From contig JAPOWG010000116.1 of NCBI GenBank assembly GCA_026707745.1, forward strand, positions 1-64,000: a DNA stretch of 64,000 bases, given 5' to 3'. Shown piece by piece: positions 34,414 through 41,689 of the stretch (positions are counted from its first letter, which is position 1; every line of letters starts with the position of its first letter). The notes below the pieces were generated by a model that made no database searches, was not told the origin of the DNA, and saw only the letters and a list, made by a program, of their open reading frames with translations. The stretch comes from Chloroflexota bacterium (GTDB lineage Bacteria; Chloroflexota; Anaerolineae; Aggregatilineales; Phototrophicaceae). The position numbers and the translations under genes were made by a program.

Positions 34414-34460
34414 GCTGGATTTAACCACCGAGGACACCGAGAGCACAGAGAGGAATAAAT

Positions 34461-34634
34461 GTGGATGAGTTAGAGAAGTTTCTGGAAGAGCAGTCAAAGA
34501 TTCCGATTCCGACGGGTGATGTGGCTTGGGTGACGTTGTTAGCGAAAGCACGAATGCTACCTAGCAGACAAATGCTATCCGCGTCCTTGACGAAAGCGCG
34601 AGCGGATACAACAGGGCAATTGTGGAGTTGTTGA
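34461..34634 (+). CDS. possible short ORF (57 aa) in repeat-rich spacer
   Basis: GTG start, with GAGAGGA six to seven bases upstream, though that site is part of the CACAGAGAGG repeat. It encodes DELEKFLEEQSKIPIPTGDV and ends abruptly; it may be the start of a decayed gene. No family recognised. Confidence 0.25.
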   Translation: MDELEKFLEEQSKIPIPTGDVAWVTLLAKARMLPSRQMLSASLTKARADTTGQLWSC

Positions 34635-34673
34635 ATCGCTTCGGGATTACGCCTTAGCCGAGCTCCGCGCGGC

Positions 34674-34694
34674 GGGCGACTCACAGAGTCGCCC
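34674..34694. repeat. GGGCGACTC hairpin
   Basis: A perfect 9-bp stem with loop ACA, followed by CCTACCA. It is the same unit as inside the element B copies but stands alone. Confidence 0.5.
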
Positions 34695-34776
34695 CTACCA
34701 CTTCTAACTTTGCCAAGCCTTCGTGTCCTTCGTGCCGTTGTGGTGAGAAAAGTCTTTTCAATGCTCTCAGTATGAC

Positions 34777-34926
34777 CAGGTAAGTCATGCAAATTCCGCA
34801 TCATCGTCGAGTCGTAGGGGCGAGCCTTGGCTCGCCCGAAATCTCTAGCAGTAGCGGTGGGCGACTCACAGAGTCGCCCCTACATTCACCCTGCGATCTG
34901 TTGCATAACTTACTTGCAACTACTTC
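34777..34926. mobile_element. inverted-repeat element B, complete copy
   Basis: About 150 bp bounded by CAGGTAAGTCATGCAA (34777-34792) and TTGCATAACTTACTTG (34911-34926), which pair at 14 of 16 positions. Inside are two perfect hairpins, GGGCGAGCC/GGCTCGCCC (34818-34837) and GGGCGACTC/GAGTCGCCC (34859-34879). There is no ORF. The rest of the spacer up to 35117 shows no gene. Confidence 0.6.
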
Positions 34927-35117
34927 TGTGGAGCTGGGCTGTGTCTGCGCGACCGGCTCTTCAACTAACTTTCCTCTGTATTTCGACCGCCCTAACCCCT
35001 ATACTGGATGGCTGTTTTGCCGCTCTGTAAAACACCCTCCGCCCGCAGACGGTGTTACAATTAGCGGAGAAAACAGCAAGTCCGATACCAGGAACACAGC
35101 AGACGGAGTTCACTTTT

Positions 35118-36668
35118 ATGAGCATCAGCCCCAAGATCGAGCAGTTGCGCGCCAAGCGCGCCCGGAGCCAGATGGGCGGCGGCGAGGCGCGGATCCAGCG
35201 GCAGCACGATCAAGGCAAGAAGACCGCGCGCGAACGCCTGGAAATGCTGCTTGATCCCGGCAGCTTCCGCGAGGTTGACGCCTTTGTACATCATCACAAC
35301 AACAAGTTCGGGCTGGAAAACAACAAGCCGCTCAGCGACAGCGTCGTGACCGGCTGGGGCACGATCGACGGCCGGCTGGTTTATGTCTATTCGCAAGACT
35401 TCACCGTCATGGGCGGCAGCTTGAGCGAGGCGCATGCGGACAAGATCCTCAAGATCATGGATATGGCGATCAAGGTGGGCGCGCCGGTCATCGGCTTGAA
35501 TGACAGCGGCGGCGCCAGGATCCAGGAGGGCGTGGAGAGCCTGGGCGGCTATGCCGATATTTTCTTGCAGAACACGCTCGCGAGCGGCGTCATTCCCCAG
35601 ATCAGCGTGATCATGGGACCCTGCGCCGGCGGCGCCGTCTATAGCCCGGCGCTGACGGATTACATCATCATGGTTAAAGACAGCAGTTATATGTTCATCA
35701 CCGGGCCAGAGGTGGTCAAGCAAGTGCTCAATGAAGATGTCAGTTTTGAGGATTTGGGCGGGGCGTCGGTGCACGCCAGCAAGAGCGGCGTCTGCCATTT
35801 TGTGGCCGATGACGAGGCGCAATCCCTGCTTCTGGCGCGGGAGTTGCTCAGCTACCTGCCGCAGAACAATATGGAAGATCCGCCGGTGATAGCGACGACT
35901 GACGATCCCTTGCGGTCGGAAAGCGCGCTCGACGCGATCGTGCCGGAGAATCCCAACCAGCCTTACGATATGAAGAAGGTGATCGAGCTGATCGTCGATG
36001 ATGGGCACTTCTTCGAAGTGCAGGAGGAATTCGCCGGCAATATCGTGGTGGGCTATGCGCGGCTGGGGGGTTCGGCGGTTGGCATCGTCGCCAATCAGCC
36101 GATGGTGCTGGCGGGGGTGCTGGATATCAATGCCAGCGTCAAAGCGGCGCGCTTCGTGCGCACCTGCGACGCTTTCAACGTGCCGTTGATCACCTTCGTT
36201 GATGTCCCGGGCTATCTGCCGGGCACGGACCAGGAGCATAACGGCATCATCATGAGCGGCGCCAAGCTGCTTTACGCCTTTTGCGAGGCGACGGTGCCGA
36301 AGCTGACGGTGACCACGCGCAAGTCTTACGGGGGCGCTTATTGCGTCATGAGCAGCAAGCATATCCGCGCCGATCTCAACATCGCCTGGCCCACCGCCGA
36401 AATCGCCGTGATGGGTCCCGAGGGCGCGGTCGAGATCATCTATCGCCGCGAATTGAAAGAAGCGCAGGACCCCGCCGCGCGCAAGCGGGAATTGGCGGCG
36501 GACTATCGCGAGACCTTCGCCAATCCCTATATCGCCGCCAGCCGAGGTTTCATCGACGACGTCATCGAGCCGCACAATACGCGGGCGCGTTTGATCAACG
36601 CCTTGCAAGTTTTCCAGAACAAGCGCGATGAAAACCTGCCCAAGAAGCACGGCAACATGCCGCTCTAG
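35118..36668 (+). CDS. pccB: acyl-CoA carboxylase carboxyltransferase (propionyl-CoA carboxylase beta)
   Basis: 516 aa crotonase-fold carboxyltransferase that transfers CO2 from biotin to propionyl-CoA (or acetyl-CoA). Family blocks include KKTARERLEMLLDPGSF, DFTVMGGSLSEAHADKI, LNDSGGARIQEGVESLGGYA, IMGPCAGGAVYSPALTD and FVDVPGYLPGTDQEHNGII. Start 35118 follows GGAG at eight bases. It is first of a three-gene unit with the biotin carboxylase (9-base gap) and the biotin carrier protein. Propionyl-CoA is favoured because epimerase and mutase are close by, but a mixed acetyl/propionyl enzyme is possible. Confidence 0.93.
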   Translation: MSISPKIEQLRAKRARSQMGGGEARIQRQHDQGKKTARERLEMLLDPGSFREVDAFVHHHNNKFGLENNKPLSDSVVTGWGTIDGRLVYVYSQDFTVMGGSLSEAHADKILKIMDMAIKVGAPVIGLNDSGGARIQEGVESLGGYADIFLQNTLASGVIPQISVIMGPCAGGAVYSPALTDYIIMVKDSSYMFITGPEVVKQVLNEDVSFEDLGGASVHASKSGVCHFVADDEAQSLLLARELLSYLPQNNMEDPPVIATTDDPLRSESALDAIVPENPNQPYDMKKVIELIVDDGHFFEVQEEFAGNIVVGYARLGGSAVGIVANQPMVLAGVLDINASVKAARFVRTCDAFNVPLITFVDVPGYLPGTDQEHNGIIMSGAKLLYAFCEATVPKLTVTTRKSYGGAYCVMSSKHIRADLNIAWPTAEIAVMGPEGAVEIIYRRELKEAQDPAARKRELAADYRETFANPYIAASRGFIDDVIEPHNTRARLINALQVFQNKRDENLPKKHGNMPL

Positions 36669-36677
36669 GAGGCGTCG

Positions 36678-38201
36678 ATGGCCGAGCAACTCACCCGCAT
36701 CAACAAGATCTTGATCGCCAATCGCGGCGAAATCGCCGTGCGCATCATTCGCGCCGCGCGCGATCTGGGCATCCCGACGGTGGCTGTCTACTCCGATGTC
36801 GATCGCGCGGCTTTACACGTTCGCTATGCCGACGAGGCGGTTCACATCGGCGGACCGCGCCCGGCGGACAGTTATCTCAAGAAAGATACGTTGATCGAGG
36901 TGGCGCGCAGGACCGGCGCGGACGCCATTCACCCGGGGTATGGCTTCCTGGCGGAAAACGCCGATTTCGCCGGGCAGGTCATCGACGAAGGTCTGGTGTG
37001 GATCGGACCGTCGCCCGATGCTATCGCTACCATGGGCGACAAACACGCCGCGCGACTTGCGGTGACGCGCAACAATGTGCCGCTAATCCCCGGGATCGAA
37101 GCCGGCTTATCGAATGAGGAATTGGCTGCGGCCGCCAAGTCAATCGGCTTCCCGGTCTTGATCAAAGCGGTAGCGGGCGGTGGCGGCAAGGGCATGCGCC
37201 CGGTGCATCGCGCGGAAGATTTCGAAACGGCGTTGCTAACGGCGCGCCGAGAGGCGGAAAGCGCTTTTGGCAATGGCGATGTGTATCTTGAGAAGCTGCT
37301 GCAGGGCGCGCGTCACATTGAGTTCCAGATCCTGGCGGATAGTCATGGCAACACGGTACACCTGGGCGAGCGCGAATGTTCCATTCAAAGGCGCCATCAG
37401 AAACTGGTGGAAGAGGCGCCCAGCGTCTTCGTCGATACTGAACTGCGGCAGAAAATGGGCGAGATGGCGATCGCGGCGGCCGAATCGGTCGGTTATGTCA
37501 GCGCGGGCACGATCGAGTGCCTGGTCGACCGCGACAAGAATTATTATTTCCTGGAGATGAATACGCGCTTGCAAGTGGAACATCCGGTGACCGAGCTGGT
37601 GACCGGCGTCGACCTCGCCAAAGAGCAGATACGCATCGCGCGCGGGCGACGCATGGGTCCGACGGAAAACTTGCTGCATCCAAAGGGCTGGGCAATCGAA
37701 TGCCGCATCAATGCCGAAGACCCCTATGCCGATTTCATGCCGTCTACAGGCCAGATCACAACGATGATCTTGCCGACGGGGCCGGGTGTGCGCGTTGACA
37801 GCGGCGTCTATCGCGGCTCGGAAATTACCCCCTATTACGATAGCATGATCTCCAAACTGATAACCTGGGGCGAGACGCGTTCGGAAGCGATGCTGCGGAT
37901 GCGGCGCGCCTTGTCGGAATATCGCATTATGGGCTTGAAGCACAACATTCCCTTCCACATTAATCTGCTCAATAGCATCAGCTTCATCGCCGGGCAGATC
38001 GATACCAATTTTGTCGAGCAGCGCTTCAATATGAACACTTATGAAAAGACGCCGACAGCGACTCAATTGGAGACCGTGGCGATTGCCGCAACCTTGTACG
38101 CGCATCGCAAGCGGCGGCTGGCATCGCAAGTGGTGGCGCCGGCAAAGCGGGACGCCAGCAACTGGAAGTGGATGGGGCGCTTCGAGAGGATGCATCGATG
38201 A
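36678..38201 (+). CDS. biotin carboxylase subunit of acyl-CoA carboxylase
   Basis: 507 aa ATP-grasp enzyme that carboxylates biotin. The N-terminus INKILIANRGEIAVRIIRAA, the ATP-binding GGGGKGMRPV, ERECSIQRRHQKLVEEAPS, and the active-site block EMNTRLQVEHPVTELVTGVD are all present. The C-terminal 50 residues extend past the usual AccC end and are rich in Arg and Lys. AGGAGG lies seven bases before the ATG. ATGA overlap with the carrier gene downstream. The biotin carrier is a separate protein here, not fused as in actinobacterial PccA/AccA3. Confidence 0.95.
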   Translation: MAEQLTRINKILIANRGEIAVRIIRAARDLGIPTVAVYSDVDRAALHVRYADEAVHIGGPRPADSYLKKDTLIEVARRTGADAIHPGYGFLAENADFAGQVIDEGLVWIGPSPDAIATMGDKHAARLAVTRNNVPLIPGIEAGLSNEELAAAAKSIGFPVLIKAVAGGGGKGMRPVHRAEDFETALLTARREAESAFGNGDVYLEKLLQGARHIEFQILADSHGNTVHLGERECSIQRRHQKLVEEAPSVFVDTELRQKMGEMAIAAAESVGYVSAGTIECLVDRDKNYYFLEMNTRLQVEHPVTELVTGVDLAKEQIRIARGRRMGPTENLLHPKGWAIECRINAEDPYADFMPSTGQITTMILPTGPGVRVDSGVYRGSEITPYYDSMISKLITWGETRSEAMLRMRRALSEYRIMGLKHNIPFHINLLNSISFIAGQIDTNFVEQRFNMNTYEKTPTATQLETVAIAATLYAHRKRRLASQVVAPAKRDASNWKWMGRFERMHR

Positions 38202-38710
38202 AGTACGTCACGGTCATCAAGGACCAGAGCTACGAAATTGAGATCGACAACGATGGCGCGATCCTGGTCAACGGCGAGCTGCGCGATGTGGATTTTCTCA
38301 ACCTGGGCGGTTCCCTGTATTCGATCATCACCGAGAACAAATCCCTGGAAGCCGTCATCGATGATGACGAAGGCAAGATCGCGGTGATGATGGGCGGCCA
38401 ACTCTTCGAGACGCAGGTGCTGGATGAACGCGCCATGCTGCTGGTGCAGCGACGCGGCGGATTGAACATCACTTCCGGCGAAGTGAACGCGCCCATGCCC
38501 GGTCTGATTGTCATGGTCACGGTGAAACTGGGTCAAAACGTCGAACAGGGCGATACGGTTGTGATCCTGGAATCGATGAAGATGCAGAACGAACTGAAGT
38601 CGCCGGTCGCTGGTGTGGTCACGGCGATACACGTCGACGCGAGCCAAGCGGTGGACAAAGGCGACATGCTGGTCGAGATTGGTCCATCCTCAGAAGATGA
38701 CGAAGCCTAG
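38198..38710 (+). CDS. biotin carboxyl carrier protein
   Basis: 170 aa. The C-terminal biotinyl domain (about 95-165) carries VVILESMKMQNELKSPVAG, whose Lys is biotinylated, with NAPMPGLIVMVTVKLGQNVE before it. The N-terminal 90 residues form a beta-rich region as in carriers of the propionyl/oxaloacetate decarboxylase type. Start is the ATGA overlap with the carboxylase gene. The first membrane glycosyltransferase starts inside its last codons (38697), which ties that gene to this operon. Confidence 0.95.
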   Translation: MKYVTVIKDQSYEIEIDNDGAILVNGELRDVDFLNLGGSLYSIITENKSLEAVIDDDEGKIAVMMGGQLFETQVLDERAMLLVQRRGGLNITSGEVNAPMPGLIVMVTVKLGQNVEQGDTVVILESMKMQNELKSPVAGVVTAIHVDASQAVDKGDMLVEIGPSSEDDEA

Positions 38711-40058
38711 CCGGCCAGGCCGATTCTCCAAGTGGATTGATTTCCTTTGGTTGCTCCTGCTGGCTGCCTATATCCTCGCTGGAGCGCCGTTGGTTCCTTT
38801 TCACGGCGATGAATCGACACAGATATTTATGGGGCGCGATTATTATTATTTGTTCCTAGAAGGCGACCTGTCAAAAGTCCTCTATGACAGCGCCTGGTCA
38901 AGTCGCCAGGACGAGCAGCATTTGCGCCTGATAAATGGCACGGTGTCCAAAACGATCCATGGTTGGCTGGCGGCGAGTCAGGGAATCAAGCGCGACCAGA
39001 TCAACGGGCACTGGAACTGGGAAGAAGATTACGCCCAAAACAGCGCGAGCAATCGCATGCCCGACAGATCGCTGTTGGATGCCGCGCGCCTGGCGTCTTC
39101 CGCGCAGTTGGCGCTGGCGGCTGCGGCGTTCTTTGCGCTGGTCAAAATGACCATCGGCAGGCAAGAAGCATATGTCGCGAGCGCGATGTTCGCTCTGCAT
39201 CCAGCACTCTTGATCAACGGCAGACGCGCGATGATGGAAGGCAGCCATTTGCTGGGCATGATGCTGGTGCTGCTGGTGGCGGCATGGCTCTTGCAAGGGC
39301 ATCGCTGGTGGAAACTCGTCTTGCTGGGCGTCGCCTCCGGCTTTGCCGTCGCGGCGAAACATCCCAATGCCGCAGTCGTGGGGCTTGTCTTTCTCGCCTG
39401 CGCCGCCCTCTGGCTTTTCCAGACTGCCAAAACAAGGGCTCAGGAGAGAAGAACGCCCGCGCAGTCGCTGGCCGGTTTGCTAGCGGCGGGTGGGCTGGCA
39501 TTGTTCACCTTTTATCTGATAAATCCGGCCTGGTGGCAAGCGCCCCTGGATAGCGCCGCCGAAGTGCTTCGCTTGCGCGTCGACTTGCTGGAAGAGCAAG
39601 TGGGGCGCTACGGAGGGTATGATTCGTCGGGGGAAAGAATCGAAGGCTTTCTGGAGTACGTGTTTTTTGGCCAGAGCCAGTATTATGAAGTGGCGCAATG
39701 GGCGGGATACGATGCAATCCGCGCCCAAATCAGCGCTTACGAGTCTTCAGGATTGGCCGGGCTCGCGATTCATGGCAAGCTCGGCGGGCTCGTCATGGCC
39801 GGGCTGAGCCTCTGTGGCATCGTTTATCTGGCGCGCGCGCCACAGATCGACAGACAGTATCGCTGGCTGCTGCTAGTTTGGGGAGGCGGCATCGCTGCCA
39901 TTACGCTTTTGGTCACGCCATTGCCCTGGCAGCGCTACTATCTGCCGGCGCTGCCCTTCGCGCAACTCGCGGCGGCTTGCGCTTTAGTTCACTTGATCAG
40001 GTTATTGTGGAATCGTGTGGAGTCTCGAGCTCGTCATGACCTCTCGCAGCCGGATTGA
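38697..40058 (+). CDS. membrane glycosyltransferase, GT39/ArnT-like (1)
   Basis: 453 aa with about ten to eleven membrane segments. PFHGDEST near residue 30 places two acidic residues in the first periplasmic loop, as in PMT/ArnT/GT-83 enzymes that use polyprenyl-phosphate sugars. HPALLINGRRAMMEGSHLLG matches the second family block. It is closely related to the next gene. The ATG lies 14 bases inside the carrier-protein gene; the longer frame upstream is a shadow of it. Likely attaches a sugar to lipid or protein outside the membrane; acceptor unknown. Confidence 0.85.
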   Translation: MTKPSRPGRFSKWIDFLWLLLLAAYILAGAPLVPFHGDESTQIFMGRDYYYLFLEGDLSKVLYDSAWSSRQDEQHLRLINGTVSKTIHGWLAASQGIKRDQINGHWNWEEDYAQNSASNRMPDRSLLDAARLASSAQLALAAAAFFALVKMTIGRQEAYVASAMFALHPALLINGRRAMMEGSHLLGMMLVLLVAAWLLQGHRWWKLVLLGVASGFAVAAKHPNAAVVGLVFLACAALWLFQTAKTRAQERRTPAQSLAGLLAAGGLALFTFYLINPAWWQAPLDSAAEVLRLRVDLLEEQVGRYGGYDSSGERIEGFLEYVFFGQSQYYEVAQWAGYDAIRAQISAYESSGLAGLAIHGKLGGLVMAGLSLCGIVYLARAPQIDRQYRWLLLVWGGGIAAITLLVTPLPWQRYYLPALPFAQLAAACALVHLIRLLWNRVESRARHDLSQPD

Positions 40059-40121
40059 ACCGAGTCTATCGGCGCGCCTAAGCGCCGCGGATGATCCGCT
40101 ATATCAGTTTGCAGGCAGGCA

Positions 40122-41456
40122 ATGATTCAGGCTAAAGGCGTCCAAGCCGGCGTCGATGTCATTTGCTTGGTTTTGCTGTCCTTTTACATAATAGGGGGCG
40201 CGGCGATCGTGCCCTTCCACGGCGACGAATCTTCAAAGATTTATGTCGGGCGCGATTTCTATTTCCTGTTTTTGGAAGGCGATCGGGAAAAGCTCACACA
40301 CCAGGCGAAACGGTCGGCCAGTTCGGGCGAATATCGCGCGAATCTGGCTAGCGGCTCGATCTCCAACATGATCTATGGTTGGCTGGCTGCCAGCGGCGGA
40401 TACGCCATCACGGAGCTGAATGACGATTGGCATTGGGGCCGGGACTACAAGTATAACATGGAATCCAACCGCGTACCGGACGCGCGGCTGCTTCAGACGG
40501 CTCGGCTGGCGTTGGCGGCGCAGTTGGCCGCCGCTGCGACGTTATTCTATGTCTTCGCGCGGATCACCATAAACCGTCCGACAGCCTTGCTTGCCAGTTT
40601 GCTTTTTGCCGCCCACCCTACCCTGCTGTTGAACGGCAGACGCGCGCTGCAAGAAGGCAGCCACATGCTCGGCATAATGCTGGTGCTGCTGGCAGCGGCC
40701 TGGCTCCTTCGTCAACGGCGGTGGCGGGGATACGCGCTCCTGGGCGCCTGCGCCGGCCTGGCCATCGCCATAAAACATACCAGCGCTTTACTTGTGGCAC
40801 TTGTGTTCCTGGCGATAGCCGGTCTTTCCGTCTACGAAAGCCTAGGGACCGGCGATACGCGCAACAAGCTGATAATGCGCCCGCTCGCGGGCATCTTGAT
40901 GACTGGCATCGTCACGCTGCTGGTGTTCTACCTGCTGAACCCCGGCTGGTGGGACGCGCCGCTTGAAACCGCCGGGGATGTGATGTCCGAGCGCTCTGCG
41001 CTTTTGCAGCGGCAAGCGGGGGTTTATGGCGGCTATCAATCTTTGGGCCAGCAAGCCAAAGGGTTTTTCCGGTTTGTATTGATCGGTGAAGCGCAATACT
41101 TCGAAGACAAGCAATGGGCGGGCTACGCCGAAATCAGCGAGCAAATCCGGATCTATGAAAGCTCTGGATGGGCGGGCGCGACCATCGGCGGCAATGCGAT
41201 CGCGGCGCTTGTGATGTTGGCGCTTGTTTCCGCCGGGATTATTATGCTCGTTCGCGATCGCGACATAAGCTTTCAGAATCGCGCGTTGTTACTGTTTTGG
41301 GGCGGCGGCACAGCGGCTATCGTCTTCGCGCTGACGCCCTTGCCGTGGGCGCGATACTATCTGCCGGTATTGCCCTTCGTGCTGATGATGGCCGCATACG
41401 CTTTGACAAGCATGGCGGGCGCAATGAGAGAGCGCATCGACACGGCGCGCCGGTAA
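40122..41456 (+). CDS. membrane glycosyltransferase, GT39/ArnT-like (2)
   Basis: 444 aa, a clear paralogue of the preceding gene: PFHGDESSKIYVGRDFYFLF and HPTLLLNGRRALQEGSHMLG match block by block, and the C-termini share TPLPWARYYLPVLPF. AGGCAGG precedes the ATG. Tandem duplication followed by divergence is the simplest explanation. Lies 63 bases after gene 1 with no terminator. Confidence 0.85.
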   Translation: MIQAKGVQAGVDVICLVLLSFYIIGGAAIVPFHGDESSKIYVGRDFYFLFLEGDREKLTHQAKRSASSGEYRANLASGSISNMIYGWLAASGGYAITELNDDWHWGRDYKYNMESNRVPDARLLQTARLALAAQLAAAATLFYVFARITINRPTALLASLLFAAHPTLLLNGRRALQEGSHMLGIMLVLLAAAWLLRQRRWRGYALLGACAGLAIAIKHTSALLVALVFLAIAGLSVYESLGTGDTRNKLIMRPLAGILMTGIVTLLVFYLLNPGWWDAPLETAGDVMSERSALLQRQAGVYGGYQSLGQQAKGFFRFVLIGEAQYFEDKQWAGYAEISEQIRIYESSGWAGATIGGNAIAALVMLALVSAGIIMLVRDRDISFQNRALLLFWGGGTAAIVFALTPLPWARYYLPVLPFVLMMAAYALTSMAGAMRERIDTARR

Positions 41457-41460
41457 GACA

Positions 41461-41551
41461 GCCGCTCGGCAAGTAACCGGCGAAAGGGTCCCAGGAATGT
41501 CGCGCTCACAAAAAAATAAGCCTTCTTGTCGCAAGCGCGACGCAGTTTATT
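41461..41551 (+). repeat. structured repeat S, copy d
   Basis: GCCGCTCGGCAAGTAACCGG to GCAGTTTATTAAGAG. Hairpin GTCGC/GCGAC (41528-41532, 41537-41541). Confidence 0.55.
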
Positions 41552-41604
41552 AAGAGCAGAACAAGACTGTTCCTGACATGAACAAGGAGGTTTCTAAAAA
41601 AAAG

Positions 41605-41689
41605 CCGCTCGGCGGCAGCGAAAAGGTCTACTATGCAATCACAAAATAACAAGCCTGTTCCTTGCATGAGCAAGGGGGTCTATTAAAAG
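41605..41689 (+). repeat. structured repeat S, copy e
   Basis: GCCGCTCGGCGGCAGCGAAA at the left. Hairpin CCTTGC/GCAAGG (41660-41665, 41670-41675) with loop ATGA; a related half-copy precedes it at about 41560-41600. It abuts the GTG start of the third glycosyltransferase, and its AAGGGGG could serve as a distant ribosome site. Confidence 0.55.

Noticed and set aside
35061..36689. 542-codon minus-strand frame opposite pccB
   Set aside because: The plus strand encodes every expected carboxyltransferase block; the antisense product is His/Arg-rich noise.
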